From: Phytophthora hibernalis
Taxonomy: Eukaryota; Oomycota; Peronosporomycetes; Peronosporales; Peronosporaceae
Reading direction: 5' to 3'
Length of the DNA: 64,000 bases
NCBI GenBank assembly: GCA_012656075.1
Contig: JAAKBF010000377.1
Coordinates: forward strand, 186,001-250,000
In this document: piece by piece, positions 44,452 to 55,812 of the stretch
Numbering within the stretch: position 1 is the stretch's first letter
Layout of the letters: each line of letters starts with the position of its first letter
Notes under the pieces: generated by a model
Told to the model about the DNA's origin: nothing
Databases searched by the model: none
Seen by the model: only the letters and a program-made list of their open reading frames with translations
Made by a program: the position numbers and the translations under genes

Positions 44452-45079
44452 GCTGTGACCGATTGGTCCCAAAACCAACACCACAATGCACTATGCCGCC
44501 TGTTCAAGCGTGGTCTTCCGTGTGAATGGCAAAATAAGTACGACGCCAGTGGACAAGTTTACTCGACAGTTGCTGCGCTAGTTCCGTTCTTCGAACGTAT
44601 TGAGCAAGGCGAGCAACGTCTTCACCGTGCACCAAATTCGCACGGCCAGGAGCATCGGAACGGCAACAACCGCAGCAATTCGCGCAACAATGGGCGCCAC
44701 AACAGCTACAATCACCAAAACAATAGCCACAACAACAATAACAATCGTCAGCAACCCCGTGGTGGCAATCGAGGAAGAGGCAACGCCGATGGCAATGACA
44801 ACACATCCTCCAGCAATAAGTACTGTACCTTCCACAGGACAACCACGCACAACACTCAGGATTGTCGCGCCCTCCAGCAAAACCGCCAGCAGGAGGAACA
44901 CCAACAGGCTGATCACCAGCGCGGTCGTAGCACTCGACAACTCAGCGGACAAGCAAACAACCAGCAAACGCATGTAGATCAGCGTGATCACTGCTCCAGT
45001 GATGACGAATTCATGTTCGTGGGACTCCGCACTCCATTTAATGCATCGCCGCTGCCGATGCGCATCATGATCAAGTTGG

Positions 45080-47400
45080 AGCACGGCAAGGAGCAATAAC
45101 ACGCCCTGCTCGAAATTGGATGCTCTCGCAGCATCATTCGCAGCGACTTCATGCGAGAATTGCAGTCCAAAGGCTGTACGTTGGAAACATCGAGCGTCTC
45201 GTTCATGTTGGCAGAAGGGATTACATCCAGCCAAGGCAGTATGATCGTTCGGTTCCGTATCCGCAGTTAAGACGCAACTCAGTCATTGTCCACGCCTTTG
45301 AAGACCTGCCAAACCTCAAGGACGAAATGGTGATCGGACGAGATATTATGACGGCACTCGGTCTTGTAGTGGACTTTGGTGCTGAAAGAATCCAATGAGG
45401 CGGTAGTGAAATGACAATTAAGACGGCGGACAAGGTCTCGCAAACGTCTGGTGCGCGTGGACTAGTGGAGGTTGTGAAAGAATGCGATGATGAACTGTTT
45501 GCAGGTGATACCACGGACGTCAAACCTGCTGATCGGCTGCCGCAGCATCGTGAAGCAGCTCTGCAGCATTGCTACATCAAGTTGCTGGAAGAGTATTACG
45601 ACCTATACAATGGTCAGCTGGGAGAAATTCGTCTACCAGACTACGTGCTGCCCCTGACCATAGATTACGAGCCTTCGCACGCTAAACCATACTCGGTTGC
45701 TCGCAGCCAGGAGGGTGCAGCACGTCTTGAAACGAACGAAACGACTTGATATCGTACTACAGGAAAGGGTACCAAACAAATCGGCGCTCACAGTTAAACT
45801 CAACAGGCTGACGTCGAAGAAAGTTCCTTTCGTCTGGGCACCTGAAGTGGTATCAGCCTTTCAGAAAATATCAAGACAGCACTTGCACGCAATATTTGGC
45901 TGGCTTTTCCAGATTATGGCCCCACATTTCACGTTTTCGCCGACGCTAGTGGTCGTCAGATAGGTGGAGTGATCGTCCAACGCAAGCGCATCATTGCTTG
46001 ATTCTCTCGTTCTCTGACGGACACTCAGCGCAAGTATTCAACCATGGAATGGGAGCTTCTTTCTGTCGTTGAAATCCTCAAAGAGTATCGCACCATGCTC
46101 CTTGGGTTTCCGGTGACCATCCACACGGAGCACAAGAATTTGCTCTACCCGCAGGAGTCATCACTCCGAGTAAAGTGTTGGAAGTTGCTGCTCGAGGAAT
46201 ACCGTCTCTCAGTTACATACGTCCCAGGTGTGCAAAACGTTGGTGCAGATGCATTGTCACGGCTCCGTTACGACTACGTAAGCAAGCAACCGAGGATGAA
46301 CTTCTTGCAGCGGAGGTGGAAGAAGTTGGTATTGACGGTGCCGTAAAACACCAACTGGCAGACTCGACTACAAAGGAAGTTATCACTCGAGTGGAACAAC
46401 ATGCTGCGGACCCTTATTATTCGATGCGCGCAGCACTTGGAGCAGTTTTGCAGCATTTCAAGAAGTGGGTTGTCATCCCAGCTTCTCTTCGAAAGAATAT
46501 TGTAGAGCTTTAATCACGAGTATTTGCTGCATTCTGGTGCCGAGAAGCAATTTCGGTCCATGTCGACCTTTTGGTGGCCAGGCATGGAGACCGAAGTGAA
46601 GAAGTACGTCACAGCCTGCACGCAGTGCAAGCGAGCTAAGTTGCACGGTGAAAAACAAGAGTACGGACATCTTCCACCGACGCCAATGACAAACAATGAT
46701 CGCCCTTTCGACGTGGTGCATGTGGCCCTCGTCGGTCCACTCGAAGGATATTACTACTGTCTCACGCCAATTTCGTTGGCTAGAAGTCATGATGCAGCAC
46801 GGACGCACATCAGCTACAACGGCTCTTAGTTTCGAGCGGTGCTGGTTGTGCCGCTATCCTCGGCCAAAACAAGTGATTCACGATCGAGGACCAGAATTTA
46901 CTGGCGAAGGGTTCCAAGTTCTTCTCTAGTCAATGACAATCAAAGCCAAACCAATCTCGACCAAGAATCCGCAAGCAAACGCCATTTGCGAGCGTGTTCA
47001 CTGGAGATAAGCAACATTATCCACGCTCGACCAGATCTCAGTAATCGACTAAAAGTTGTGCTCGACTACGCTGCCTACGCCATTCGCGCGAGTTACCACT
47101 CGGTGTTGCGCGCTTCTCCGGCCCAGTTGCTTTTTGGAGATATGATCACTAGGAAACTTATTTTTGCAAATTGGAGCTTTCTCTCAAAGCAAAGGTTCGC
47201 TGCCATCCTGAAAGAGAACGATCGCGAAAACTCACTCGTATCCAGCATTTCTACCAGGTCGGTGCCCAAGTGATGCTTCGGGTTCCATCTCGAGACCGCC
47301 GAAAAAAGGAGGAGGTAGCGAAGGGCCATTTCTCATTAAGCAAGTCTACGACAATGGCACAGTTCTTATCAACAAGGGTGCTTCCGAGAAAAGAATGAAC
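45080..47400 (+). pseudogene. gypsy D pol with reverse transcriptase largely deleted
   Basis: A protease-like region lies at 45100-45398 with GCSRSIIRSDFMREL and MVIGRDIMTALGLVVDF; the catalytic D-T/S-G reads E-I-G, so the Asp is lost. The start of the reverse transcriptase (LPDYVLPLTIDYEP) breaks off near 45720 and the sequence jumps to RNase H (about 45900-46270, with TEHKNLLYPQESS and ADALSRLRYD). The integrase follows (46510-47270) with WWPGMETEVKKYV, the C-x2-C pair CTQCKRAK, IHDRGPEFTGEGF and the QLLFGDMITRK tail. Stops and frame changes are frequent. It cannot function. Confidence 0.82.
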
Positions 47401-47446
47401 ATCAGACGCATGTTCCCCTGCTAAAGTGGCTTTACCATGCAGGAGA

Positions 47447-47591
47447 ATGACAACGTCACCCATCTCACCCATTCTCACCCTGTTGCGCATGGGTTCAACG
47501 GATTGATCGGCTCTCCAACTTCACCTACTTCAAGGCGTCTTAAGGAAGCGCACCCATGGGTTACATGTCTAAGATAGCTAGCAAGAGGCAA
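47447..47591 (+). repeat. gypsy D 3' LTR
   Basis: Partner of 41727-41872. Preceded by a short purine-rich string (AGGAGAA) and followed by AGACT. The likeness to the 5' copy stops at GGCAAGCA. Confidence 0.75.
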
Positions 47592-48781
47592 GCAAGACTA
47601 GATCGTCGTCATCATCAAGCCCGCCAAGCCCATAAAGAGGCAAGAAGTAGTTGGATTTAGGACCCACAGCGTCAAGATGCTAGCCATTCGCATTAATGAG
47701 CTTTTGCTAGGCCTCAATCATCACCATATGCTTCTTCACACCCCCAATACCAAAAGATATTCCCAGTCTAAGTCGCTGACGCCCTAGTAACGTTGAGCTG
47801 CGTGGCTCACTACCTGGTCGTACCAGCCTGGTAACATGTATTCTATCGTGTCGCAGCAGACGTATCATCGTGGTGTGATCGTCACTTGGGTGTCCCGATT
47901 AATAGTGCCGATCACTTCACGATGATACTTGGAAATAGGCAGGCCTCATACAACTAGGTACTGTGGCTAACTTAGGCTGCGCGTAGGCTGGGATAGTAGA
48001 TCCCAGTTTCTATCAATATACTTAATTGAAACGGAAATTCTAATTGTCTTAAGGAAGTTGCTAGTAGTACAAAACAGGAATGATGGTCAAAAGTATTTTA
48101 CGCTGGTCATTTATAAAAATTAACAAATTTCTTTTTCAAAAAATCGTTCTCACGGCTGCCACCCAACTCATTATCGATTCTCCCACATTGCCGCACATTC
48201 GCCCCCTCCGTCCGAGCTGCACGCATGAGGCTGACGCTACACTCTTCGCACCGCCACTGCCTCTGACTGTTACCATGACATGTTCGTATACACTTGAGAT
48301 GGCGTAGACCGAATGCACTGTGCCGCGCGAGCACTAGCCACGAAGTCTTTTCGTGCGTTCAGACAACTTCGCCTCAGTATCAATGAACCAAATGGACGGA
48401 CGGCATGGCGAGCCGTTTGCGCAAGCTTGAACCTGATATTTCTAAATATATCTCCGGATGGGGTAAGTTTTGAAAACTAGAAAACGTACTTAGAGATGGT
48501 TTGTACACGTACAAACCAGTTTGTACACGTACAAACCAGTTTGTACAAATACAAACAGTTTGTACCTGATTTGTACCTCTTAGCACGACTATGTCTGACC
48601 GTTTTGTACCACTAGCACGAACCTTGTCTTAATACATGTAATAATAACGCTCCGACTAAACAGTTTTTCGGTCAAACATTCCAAAAATTTCCTTGCCCAC
48701 AGTGACGTTCTCGGCAAGCCTACGCTATGCCCAGTGGTGGTTTAAGGCCCTGATTTGTGCGTGATGTCTGGGTCTGGGATT
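47592..48781. other. intergenic; DENR pseudogene remnant at the left edge
   Basis: 47597-47630 continues the DENR-like pseudogene reading (IVVIIKPAK). The rest has only short, unconvincing open frames on both strands. A palindromic 20-base tandem repeat is at 48499-48578. No RNA gene was recognised. Confidence 0.5.
48499..48578. repeat. 20-base palindromic tandem repeat
   Basis: Units of TTGTACACGTACAAACCAGT at 48501-48520 and 48521-48540, then a degenerate third (TTGTACAAATACAAACAGT) and partial TTTGTACC copies. Each unit holds the near-palindrome GTTTGTAC-AC-GTACAAAC. Confidence 0.8.
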
Positions 48782-49296
48782 AGAGAGGTTTCGACCACTA
48801 CCATCAGAAAAGTTGTTTAAAATACCACTCCTACCCGTCACTACAGAAACCCAGTAAAAGTGCCAAATCTGGTGGCAGCTTCCATTGCCCTCACCATCAT
48901 CCATACCGTCAAAATTCCAACCGCGTCTGACCAAAGTCCAACAGTACCGGTAAGAGGCCAAAATCAGTTTTGTGCCATTTTTCTGTTTAGTGACACTCCG
49001 CACACTCACCATTCGCTGCCACATGCTCATTCAGCGTTTGGAGCCGCCGCAGACCGAAGCAAGCGTGGAGAACAGCGTGGAGGCTGTGCGTCGACGGACC
49101 GCCGCCCCGAGCGGCGTTTTCAACAAGGCCGTGGCAGCTGCGCCTGGCGGTCGTGAACGTGACCAAGGCTGCACACGGGAGCAAGAGCAAGGAGGCTGCC
49201 GCTGGAGAACGCTTCGTGGGCGACACTTGGGCTCGCCCGCGGCGTGCATGTGCTTGCGTGTTGTGATGGTGCGCGTGCGCCTTTGTGCTTACCCAT

Positions 49297-49356
49297 GACG
49301 GTGCCTCCGGGTGGGGAGCAGCGTTGCTACTGGCCGGTTCGAATCCGGCCATCGTC
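49297..49356 (+). other. tRNA-like sequence in Crypton 3
   Basis: Acceptor-like stem GACGGTG / CATCGTC and a T-arm GCCGG-TTCGAAT-CCGGC identical to those of Crypton 1, with a 29-base middle that again lacks a usable anticodon arm. The stems are kept while the middle has changed, so the fold may be under constraint. Confidence 0.7.
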
Positions 49357-49402
49357 TTTCTCTCAACTATGTTTGTTATTGCTTTGTGATATTTTATTTA
49401 GG

Positions 49403-51495
49403 CTATTGCTTGGGCTGGAGGCGAATGAATGCAGGAAGCGCAGAGGCAGGTGTCGGGTCGACGATGCTTCCAGCGTTGGCCCGCTGGTGGAATTGAGCGA
49501 TGTGCAAGTCGAGTTTTCTTTCTTTGTGAAGCTTGCGAAGAGCTTTGATGACCGTGCCGACTGCAAGCGCTGACGATCCATTCGATTTCAAGAAGTCTAG
49601 CGTGTTATCCTATGCTTTCACTCCAGCTTTCAGCACCTCGCTCTTGAAAGCATCGGATGTTTCGTCTAGTGCGAGCCCAATCAGTAAGAACAGCATCATA
49701 TACCCGACGGCGTGTCTAAACTCGTACAGCATTGTCTTTTGACAGATCGCGAGGCATATACACGGGGCTCCGACGTAAACCACTCAAACCAGACTGCAGA
49801 TAGCGACTGCGAGCCCTTCTTCTTCGAGCGCACGGTTTTTGTACCTGCTGGACTGTTGAGATGACAGATGGTGGACCCTTGTTGGGTTGCTCGCCGGTTG
49901 CTGGTGCAGATGCCTGAGTGTGCAGCCGTGACTCAAGTGCTAACTGCCGTTCTTCAAGCCTTTTGTTCTGTAGGATGAGAAGTTGGATCTGCCCTTGACA
50001 ATCGCAAGTACCGCCGAGGACTCACAGCCGCAACTACGAGGACTAGTTGGGTCTGGAGGTGGGATGAAGGCGCGCCTAATGGTGGCACTCCAGGCCAACA
50101 CCTCTGCTTCACCGATCGATCTTGCTGACATGGCCTCGCGTATCTTCATGACGAGCGCACTACCCTCTCAAGCAGCAGCACGTCAGCGTAGTGCATTATT
50201 AGCGTCGCAACCAAGCACTCGGCCACAGTTTCGTCAAGATTGAGCGCTGTATTTGCAAACGCTAGCGAGTTCGTGAACAGCAGAGCTTGTAGCGTTTGGG
50301 CACGGTCGCGACATGGGGGTTCAAGGGAAAGCAGTGAAGGAAGTCGGGCACCTTCTTTCGGTTTCCACCCGCTCAAGACTCGGGATACCTTCTGGTCGGC
50401 CTGCGTCGTGCCCAGCATGTAGCCAAACGCTTTGTTGACACGGTCCAGCTGCCAGCCGCCTCGTTCGATGATCCAGTTCTCGGCCCCACTGCCGTCGTTG
50501 GCGTACATGACCGCACCCGCCTAAAGAGTGCGAGGTAAGCCCCGAGGTAAGTCGGATCTGCCTCTCTTGTGCTACTTGCTTAACTCTAACCAGCAAACGA
50601 TTGACGTATGCTTGTGCACCAGGTACAGAGCGCTTGCCCGATGCCGTTGGTGCTTGGTGAGTCTTCAGATGGTCGTCCGCCTCCAGCAGCTCGACGAGGG
50701 TCAAGTCCTCAACATCGCTCGCAACAGCAGCGCTCCGCTTCGTGGACTGAAACTGGGGAAAACCGCTTGGTGGGCGCCGTCTGCATTGTGAGTGCGGCAG
50801 CCAAAGTAAAAAGTGGCCAGGTTAGGAAAGATGCTGGGTCTTTGAACATGTAATAAAGCTGTCTTGACCCGCCTGAAGCGGAGAAAGAGTACCCCACCTA
50901 ACAGAGCAACAACATGTTAGTCTAGTATGAGTCAGCAAATAGCAATTCACTGAAATGGCTTACCAGGTAGTACCGAGAGCTGTTGTTTTCGAGTTGCTCT
51001 GCATCCGAGCTACGTCCATACAGATACCACATCATCACTACTAAGGATACATCTAGATAGACGTCACCCGCAGAGCCAGACGTATACAGAAGCAGAACGA
51101 TACTTTCTTAGTCTTTTTGGAGCATAGCGGTGCTTTCTTTTCAAAGACACCATCCTCGCGCTTGGTACAGAACTTCCCAAGCCCAGAAAGAATTTTTGCA
51201 GCTGCGGCTTCACTATTGCGCCCTGTCTTGGATATTTGTCCAGCAACCAGTTTTTGACGTTACCAAAGTAGGCAAGACACGTATTCGTCGTGCGAGCCTT
51301 GTCTGTCGATCTAGCTAGGGAATATGCATACTTGTCTAACATAATTTTAAGTATCTTACCGGTCTCGTCGGCACCGATTAGCTCGAGAGCTTTGTCGAGG
51401 GCCATGTCCTCATCATGCAGAAATGCTGTAAACGAATTTATCGCTGTTACCCGCGCCTTCTTGCTGTTGGCGGGCGCCAACGACGCGATGGACAT
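49403..51495 (-). pseudogene. Crypton 3 tyrosine recombinase (broken)
   Basis: Starts MSIASLAPANSKK at 51495. It shows the N-terminal core-binding region, the Arg region near 51020 (YLYGRSSD-like), a 66-base intron at 50898-50963 in the same place as in Crypton 1, a damaged HxxR box (SGLTSHSL near 50530, where an indel has destroyed the FRRG part), the Tyr in NKAFGYML near 50430, and the C-terminal domain. The end FIRLQPKQ is at 49403. This copy keeps the C-terminal segment (KLHKERKLDLHIAQFHQ) that Crypton 1 has lost. Frameshifts near 51120, 50530 and 49990 inactivate it. Confidence 0.83.
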
Positions 51496-51840
51496 GACTT
51501 TAGCTCTCTCCTTTCCTGTTGTGAAGGCGCAATTACCGCAGCAAAGTCAGAAACCTTGGTATATTTTTAGAATATGCATTCATATGAAGTTTTGTATTGA
51601 ATAGTAAATATTGTCAACATATTCCAACTAAATATGGTCGGATTGGTCGGAACATCGCAATTATTCACAAGCTCAAATGATTGGGCAAAAATACTGAAAC
51701 ACACCGCTCTCATTGGTGGAGCAGGCAGTGAGAGCATAGAGTATTCTACCCTTGGTTGGAATAGCGTGTATATTATACCATACCACACAGACCCTCAGCA
51801 CATTGATTCTTCCACTTTGTTTCTTTCTGCAGACGTTGCA

Positions 51841-52567
51841 ATGGTGGACGACAAGCGAAAAACTTCACGGACGCCGACGATGCGCTTCTTCTGAACCAGA
51901 TTATCGCCGACAAGCCGTACAAGGACGGCTACGGCAAAGTAATAGAGAGGTGGCTGGAAGTGGCAGACACTCTGAATGCGTCTGACGAGTTCTCACGCGA
52001 CAACCTAGCCACAAAGACGGCCCAGAATCGGTTCAATCTCCTCCTACGTAAGTGCATAAAGACGTGGCTGCGTAACTTAACTACGGGCTGTACTGACCTC
52101 GAATGTGGCCATTTAACCGCCTTTTGATCGTCAGAGCGTGCCCGCAGCAACAACAAAAAGGAGGCCAAGAGCTCGGGCATCACCGAAGAGTATGAGCTCA
52201 AGCACGAGCTTCTTGACGAGGTCCTCTTGCTTGTTGACAAGCATAGACACAGACAGGCCAATGCTAAGGAGGAGAATCGGACAAAAGCTCTTGCTGCTGA
52301 GAAGGCCGGCGAGGTGGTCCGAGCTTGCCATCCAGCGCCTGAAGCGACGCAACCCGCCTGGCGAGGACGACATATTGAAGCCCAGCCAGAGACCCAACAA
52401 GTTTGCCATGCTGGCGGAGGTGCTGCGCGAACACTAGGAGAAGGAGTTAGAGCTTCGGCGCGAGCAGTGGGAGCGAGTGGCAGGATCGTCATGCTGCCGA
52501 GGCATATCGCCGTGAGGATCAGCAGCTCCTCATGCAAGTACTTACGTTGCTAATCAAGAAAAAGTAG
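51841..52567 (+). pseudogene. Harbinger 3 SANT/Myb-like accessory protein
   Basis: PIF/Harbinger elements encode a SANT-like protein that brings the transposase to the nucleus and to the ends. It starts at ATG 51841, with a one-base loss in an A run at about 51862. The domain reads DALLLNQIIADKPY, VIERWLEVADTLN, NLATKTAQNRFNLLL. An 87-base intron (52048-52134, GTAAGT to GTCAG) restores the frame into RARSNNKKEAKSSGITEEYE and a charged coiled coil. A TAG at 52435 and a frame shift near 52470 precede the C-terminal QLLMQVLTLLIKKK and stop at 52565-52567. It is adjacent and convergent to the transposase. Confidence 0.75.
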
Positions 52568-53152
52568 GTAGCATTTGCTAGTTGCATTATCTGGCTTAGT
52601 CATCGAGATAATCCTCTAGAGATGGAGGCGATAAGCCAAAAAACACATACTGATCTGGTTTCCTCGACGATAGCATTTCTGACAATTCATGAGGAACATG
52701 GCGACACGCACGTACTTGCCTACTGGACTCAGTCGAATCTTGAGGCCCTTTGCGTACGAGATAAATGCCTAGGTACTCTTCATGATCTTGAAATTCAATT
52801 CTACAGATGTGCGCACAGCACTCATCTCTCGATTGAAAATGCGCTGGTGCATTGATAAGATCGCGGACTTGATCCCGGCAACACAGTACTTGCTCAATGG
52901 GTACGCGGGATCCCCAAAGATGGCCTAGCCCGCGAAAATGTGGTTGTTCTCCTCGAAATAAGCAAGCAGCTTGCTTGCCGCAAACACAGTACTATCATGG
53001 CGCCGCCCTTCATATGGACCCCAGAAGTGAATGCATAAACCATCAGGAGCTGGAAGCACTGCATTATGTCATTTGTCAGCAGAGGTGCATTAGTGAGGAA
53101 TCCCATGGCTACCTAGAAGGGCAAGAGCTGCAGTTGAGTACATACCTTGATA

Positions 53153-54824
53153 CAGACAACAACGGAAAAATACGCCAGCACTGACCAGTATCCTCCATAG
53201 TAAGCCGATATCTACCAAAAAATACGCCATCGGAAAATAATAAATCTGATTGGTCAAAAGTAGCACTCGAGTCCAAGAAAAAGGTCGAGATTATATAAAA
53301 AGACGAATATCGATCTAAAAAGGGCAGCTCATTGGTGATTAGATAAACTCGAGGGCTTCAAACTGCCGAGGAATCGCCTTCCTAAAACTACTGCGTACCG
53401 TATCCTCAGAAATACAGTTCCAGGCTACAATAGTTCGCTTTATAATGTCGAGACGCTTCTCGCTCGCCGTTTTGGGACTCGGACCCTTCTGATGAATCCA
53501 TGTACTATGGAGTACTGATTTAAGGGGCCCCATGACGCCCACGTCGAGAGGTTGGCAGGTGGGCGTGCAGTTGGCAGGTGGACGTGCAGTTGGCAGGCAA
53601 GGGGTACACCACAGAGAACGCTTTTTCTGCCACGGCCTGCTGTCCCTCCTCGGACACATGGCAGTCGAAGTTGTCCGCGAGGATGACAGCAGGTCCGTCC
53701 AGCTCACGTGGCAGCACCTCGCTGGCATAAAAATCCCAGCACCTGCCATCCATCCATGCGTTCTCTTGAACGCTGTAGTAGTGGCCCACTGGGTACTTCT
53801 TTAGCTCATCTTTTTCAATGTCCCCGCCGGGCATGCCCTTTATTATAAATAAAATCGGCAGTTTTTTCCTAATAACAGCATAAAATATTAGAACAGATTA
53901 ACAACAAGAGGACAAAAAACTTTACCGTCCGCGCGCACTGTAATGACGGCTGTCATACGGCCCAGGTGTTTCGAAAAACCCGTCACTCGCGCTGAGTCAG
54001 ATTTCCCTTTCCCAGCCCAGCCTTTTTGGGTGCCATTTCGTAGTAAATAGCAGTTTCGTCGACATTGTAGATTTCATTTAGGGGCGTTTTCCAGTGAAGC
54101 CCCCAAAGTCCAGCGCAAATTCAAGCTGGGTCTCAACCAATTCTCCGTCGTTAAGTTTGCTCGTAACATTGGCACAACTTAAAGAGTGCTTTCTGCCCGC
54201 TATCTTCGTTTTTCTTCGTACTCAAATACTCCATCATCCAATCTTGGTGGTTTTGCTTCATGTACTCAATCATCATTCTTGTAGTAACAATCTATAGTCA
54301 AATGAAGATAAGTTAATGAATAGCTTGAAAAACAATTTATAAAATATTACGTTGTTGTCGCGGCGCTCATCCTTCATATACAATACAAGAGCATGTGAAA
54401 ATGGAATTATTTCCTTCCTCCCTTGTCCTTTGAGCGCCTTGCTCTTCTGTGATCCGCCGAAGCTTGTTATCTTGTCCTCGTTCTTGACCCAGTCCCGCAC
54501 TGTCCAGCGCGGGACATTGCTTTCGCCGATGGCGGCATCAATACCGACCTCTGCTACTCGTCTAAGTACTTGGCGCTTAAACTGCATCTTGTACGAGCGC
54601 TTGACACGCATTGTTCGAGTTTGAAAATGCTCTCAATGCTCTCAATGCTCGCAGGTCGCGATGTCCTTGCGTCCAGTAATTTGCAGATTTGTGTCGTTGG
54701 TTAAAAAAGTGAGTTTAGGTAAATCTTATTGGCTATAATAAAAATCCTTTTTGTATCAGACCAGAAGTCAGGAATTGTCGCATGGCGTATTTTTAAGTAG
54801 AGCGTATTTTTCCGTTGTTGTCTG
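53153..54824 (-). mobile_element. pogo-like Tc1/mariner element, complete
   Basis: Inverted ends CAGACAACAACGG plus AAAAATACGC (23 bases) at 53153-53175 and 54802-54824, flanked by TA on both sides. A second inverted AAAAATACGCCA block lies inside each end (about 53217 and 54784). It contains one transposase gene and sits in the transposase gene of Harbinger 3. Confidence 0.9.
53339..54611 (-). pseudogene. pogo-like DDE_1 transposase
   Basis: Starts MRVKRSYKMQFKRQVLRR at 54611 with an N-terminal helix-turn-helix (AEVGIDAAIGESNVPRWTVRDWV). A probable intron of about 65 bases near 54288-54352 leads to MIEYMKQNHQDWMMEYL. The first catalytic Asp is in YNVDETAIYYEM (about 54060). A second intron at about 53851-53925 (GTAAAG to TTATTAG) joins VRADG to KKLPILFIIKGMPGG. 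The second Asp is in VILADNFDCH and the third in STCQPLDVGVMGPLK. Frameshifts occur near 54180 and 53590, the latter beside a 15-21-base duplication of the TGGCAGGTGG...GTGCAGT segment. The DDD signature supports the pogo group. Confidence 0.83.
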
Positions 54825-55530
54825 TATATGATGCAGTGAATCCGCTTGTGTCCGCTGTAGACTTGGGCTTGTAGGTTCTCCGCGCGCCGCCGTGCACGAG
54901 CACTTGACCGGCAGATAGGGATCTTAGTGCCATGTGGAGATGCGTGACAGGAGCTCGTGCTGAAATCACAGTGCAGTACAAATCGATGCGTTCACTGATG
55001 AGTCGCTTTTGAAAATTAAGCTTTGCTTCGACTTTGCTGTCTACGATATCCACTACGACAGCACAACATACATTACAGAAATAAATTAGCGTAGGGACGT
55101 AGTGAGCAGAAGCATTTTCCTACGTACCCATCCACAAAAATATACTTGACAATGCACAGCTCGCTCACCCTAACTTGCTTACCATGTCGTGGAGTTGTCG
55201 AGGATAGATCAGGCGGTACATTAGAATGCACAAGGCCTCCTGTACAAAGCAGCGGTCGACGCGCTCGGTAACGATGACTGCTGGCAAACGCAATAGCACC
55301 ACAAGGCGGAGTATGCCACGAACAGAAACTGAAAGTCGCGCTCGGCGTTCGCGTCTGGGCACGCGAGCAGGTTGAACCGTATGGCCGGGATCAGCGGACG
55401 ATCGGGTGCGTGAACAGCGCAGGCCACCACCAGCTCCACCCACACGTCTTCTTCCTCGTAATGGACGAGCATGGCCAGGAGGTCAAGAGCCTCGCTCCGT
55501 GTCAAGTTCAGTCTGCAGCCTGCAACAGCT

Positions 55531-55812
55531 GAGTTAGAACAGAGACCACGAGAAGAACGTGCGTCAAAACACATCACAGTACGCAGGGTCAGAGAGCGAC
55601 GCCGGCGGTGCTGGGGAGCGAGCGACACCGGCGGTGCTGGAGAGCTGCGCTTAGAGAGCGGGGAGGAGTCACTGAAAATTGGAGTGTTGCACACCACTTA
55701 TCTGTGATGGAAAAATGTGAGGAGTGAAACCCCGAAAGCTCGAAAAAGCAAATGACTTTCACTATTACCATTGAACTCAGGCTGTGTGGATGGTGGTAGT
55801 GTTTAGGGTTTT
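55531..55812. other. right arm of Harbinger 3
   Basis: Non-coding arm between the transposase start and the terminal inverted repeat. It holds a direct repeat GAGCGACRCCGGCGGTGCTGG at 55597 and 55619 (20-base core). Confidence 0.5.

Larger units (their letters stand above)
42021..45099 (+). pseudogene. gypsy D gag, split by a 1.9-kb repeat
   Basis: Starts MYGSKRKDHKELYL at 42021. The capsid-like part shows FIDGGPKYFLEWVYHF and LLEGDLRDAFEFE, a TAG at 42306, then SLAEYSKRFRALDQMKKTL to 42522. After the repeat (42523-44451) the same frame resumes with TDWSQNQHHNALCRLFKRGL and runs to 45099 through an Asn/Gln-rich stretch and a C-x2-H-x4-H-x4-C knuckle (CTFHRTTTHNTQDC). Joining across the repeat at GCTGT keeps the frame. 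Confidence 0.75.
41727..47591 (+). mobile_element. Ty3/gypsy D, decayed LTR retrotransposon
   Basis: Plus-strand element with matching ends at 41727-41872 and 47447-47591 (TGACAACGTC to GGCAAGCA). The flanks share GACT (CGACT left, AGACT right), a near match to a 5-base duplication. A TTGTCA at about 41962 would make a longer 5' LTR, with the right one then truncated; both readings are possible. Gag, protease, RNase H and integrase pieces are present, most of the reverse transcriptase is missing, and a 1.9-kb repeat sits in gag. Confidence 0.8.
48901..51782 (-). mobile_element. Crypton 3 (tyrosine recombinase element)
   Basis: CCATA at 48901-48905 and 51778-51782. It shares both ends, the tRNA-like sequence and the recombinase with Crypton 1, at roughly 70-80 percent likeness by eye over the gene. 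The segment between the left end and the tRNA-like sequence (about 49040-49290) differs strongly from the corresponding GC-rich segment of Crypton 1. It is inserted 59 bases upstream of the SANT gene of Harbinger 3. Confidence 0.85.
52616..55530 (-). pseudogene. Harbinger 3 DDE transposase, split by a pogo-like element
   Basis: A DDE_Tnp_4-type transposase cuts and pastes the element. The 5' region (55530-55190) shows ERVDRCFVQEALCILMYRL and YPRQLHDM. An intron-like stretch at about 55053-55180 follows. The middle (55050-54830) shows NFQKRLISERIDLYCT and, in another frame, GTKIPICR and ENLQAQVYSGHKRIHCI. The pogo element interrupts here. The rest (53150-52616) shows DGLCIHFWGPYEGRRHD, FGDPAYPL and RTSVELNFKIMK, holding the later DDE residues, and WAFISYAKG-like sequence with a stop codon in place of Trp. 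A second intron (GTATGT to TTCTAG, about 53110-53150) lies beside the insertion. Frames are broken. Confidence 0.75.

Noticed and set aside
48499..48578. CRISPR array (repeated palindromic units)
   Set aside because: Only two exact units directly abutting with no spacers, in a eukaryotic context.
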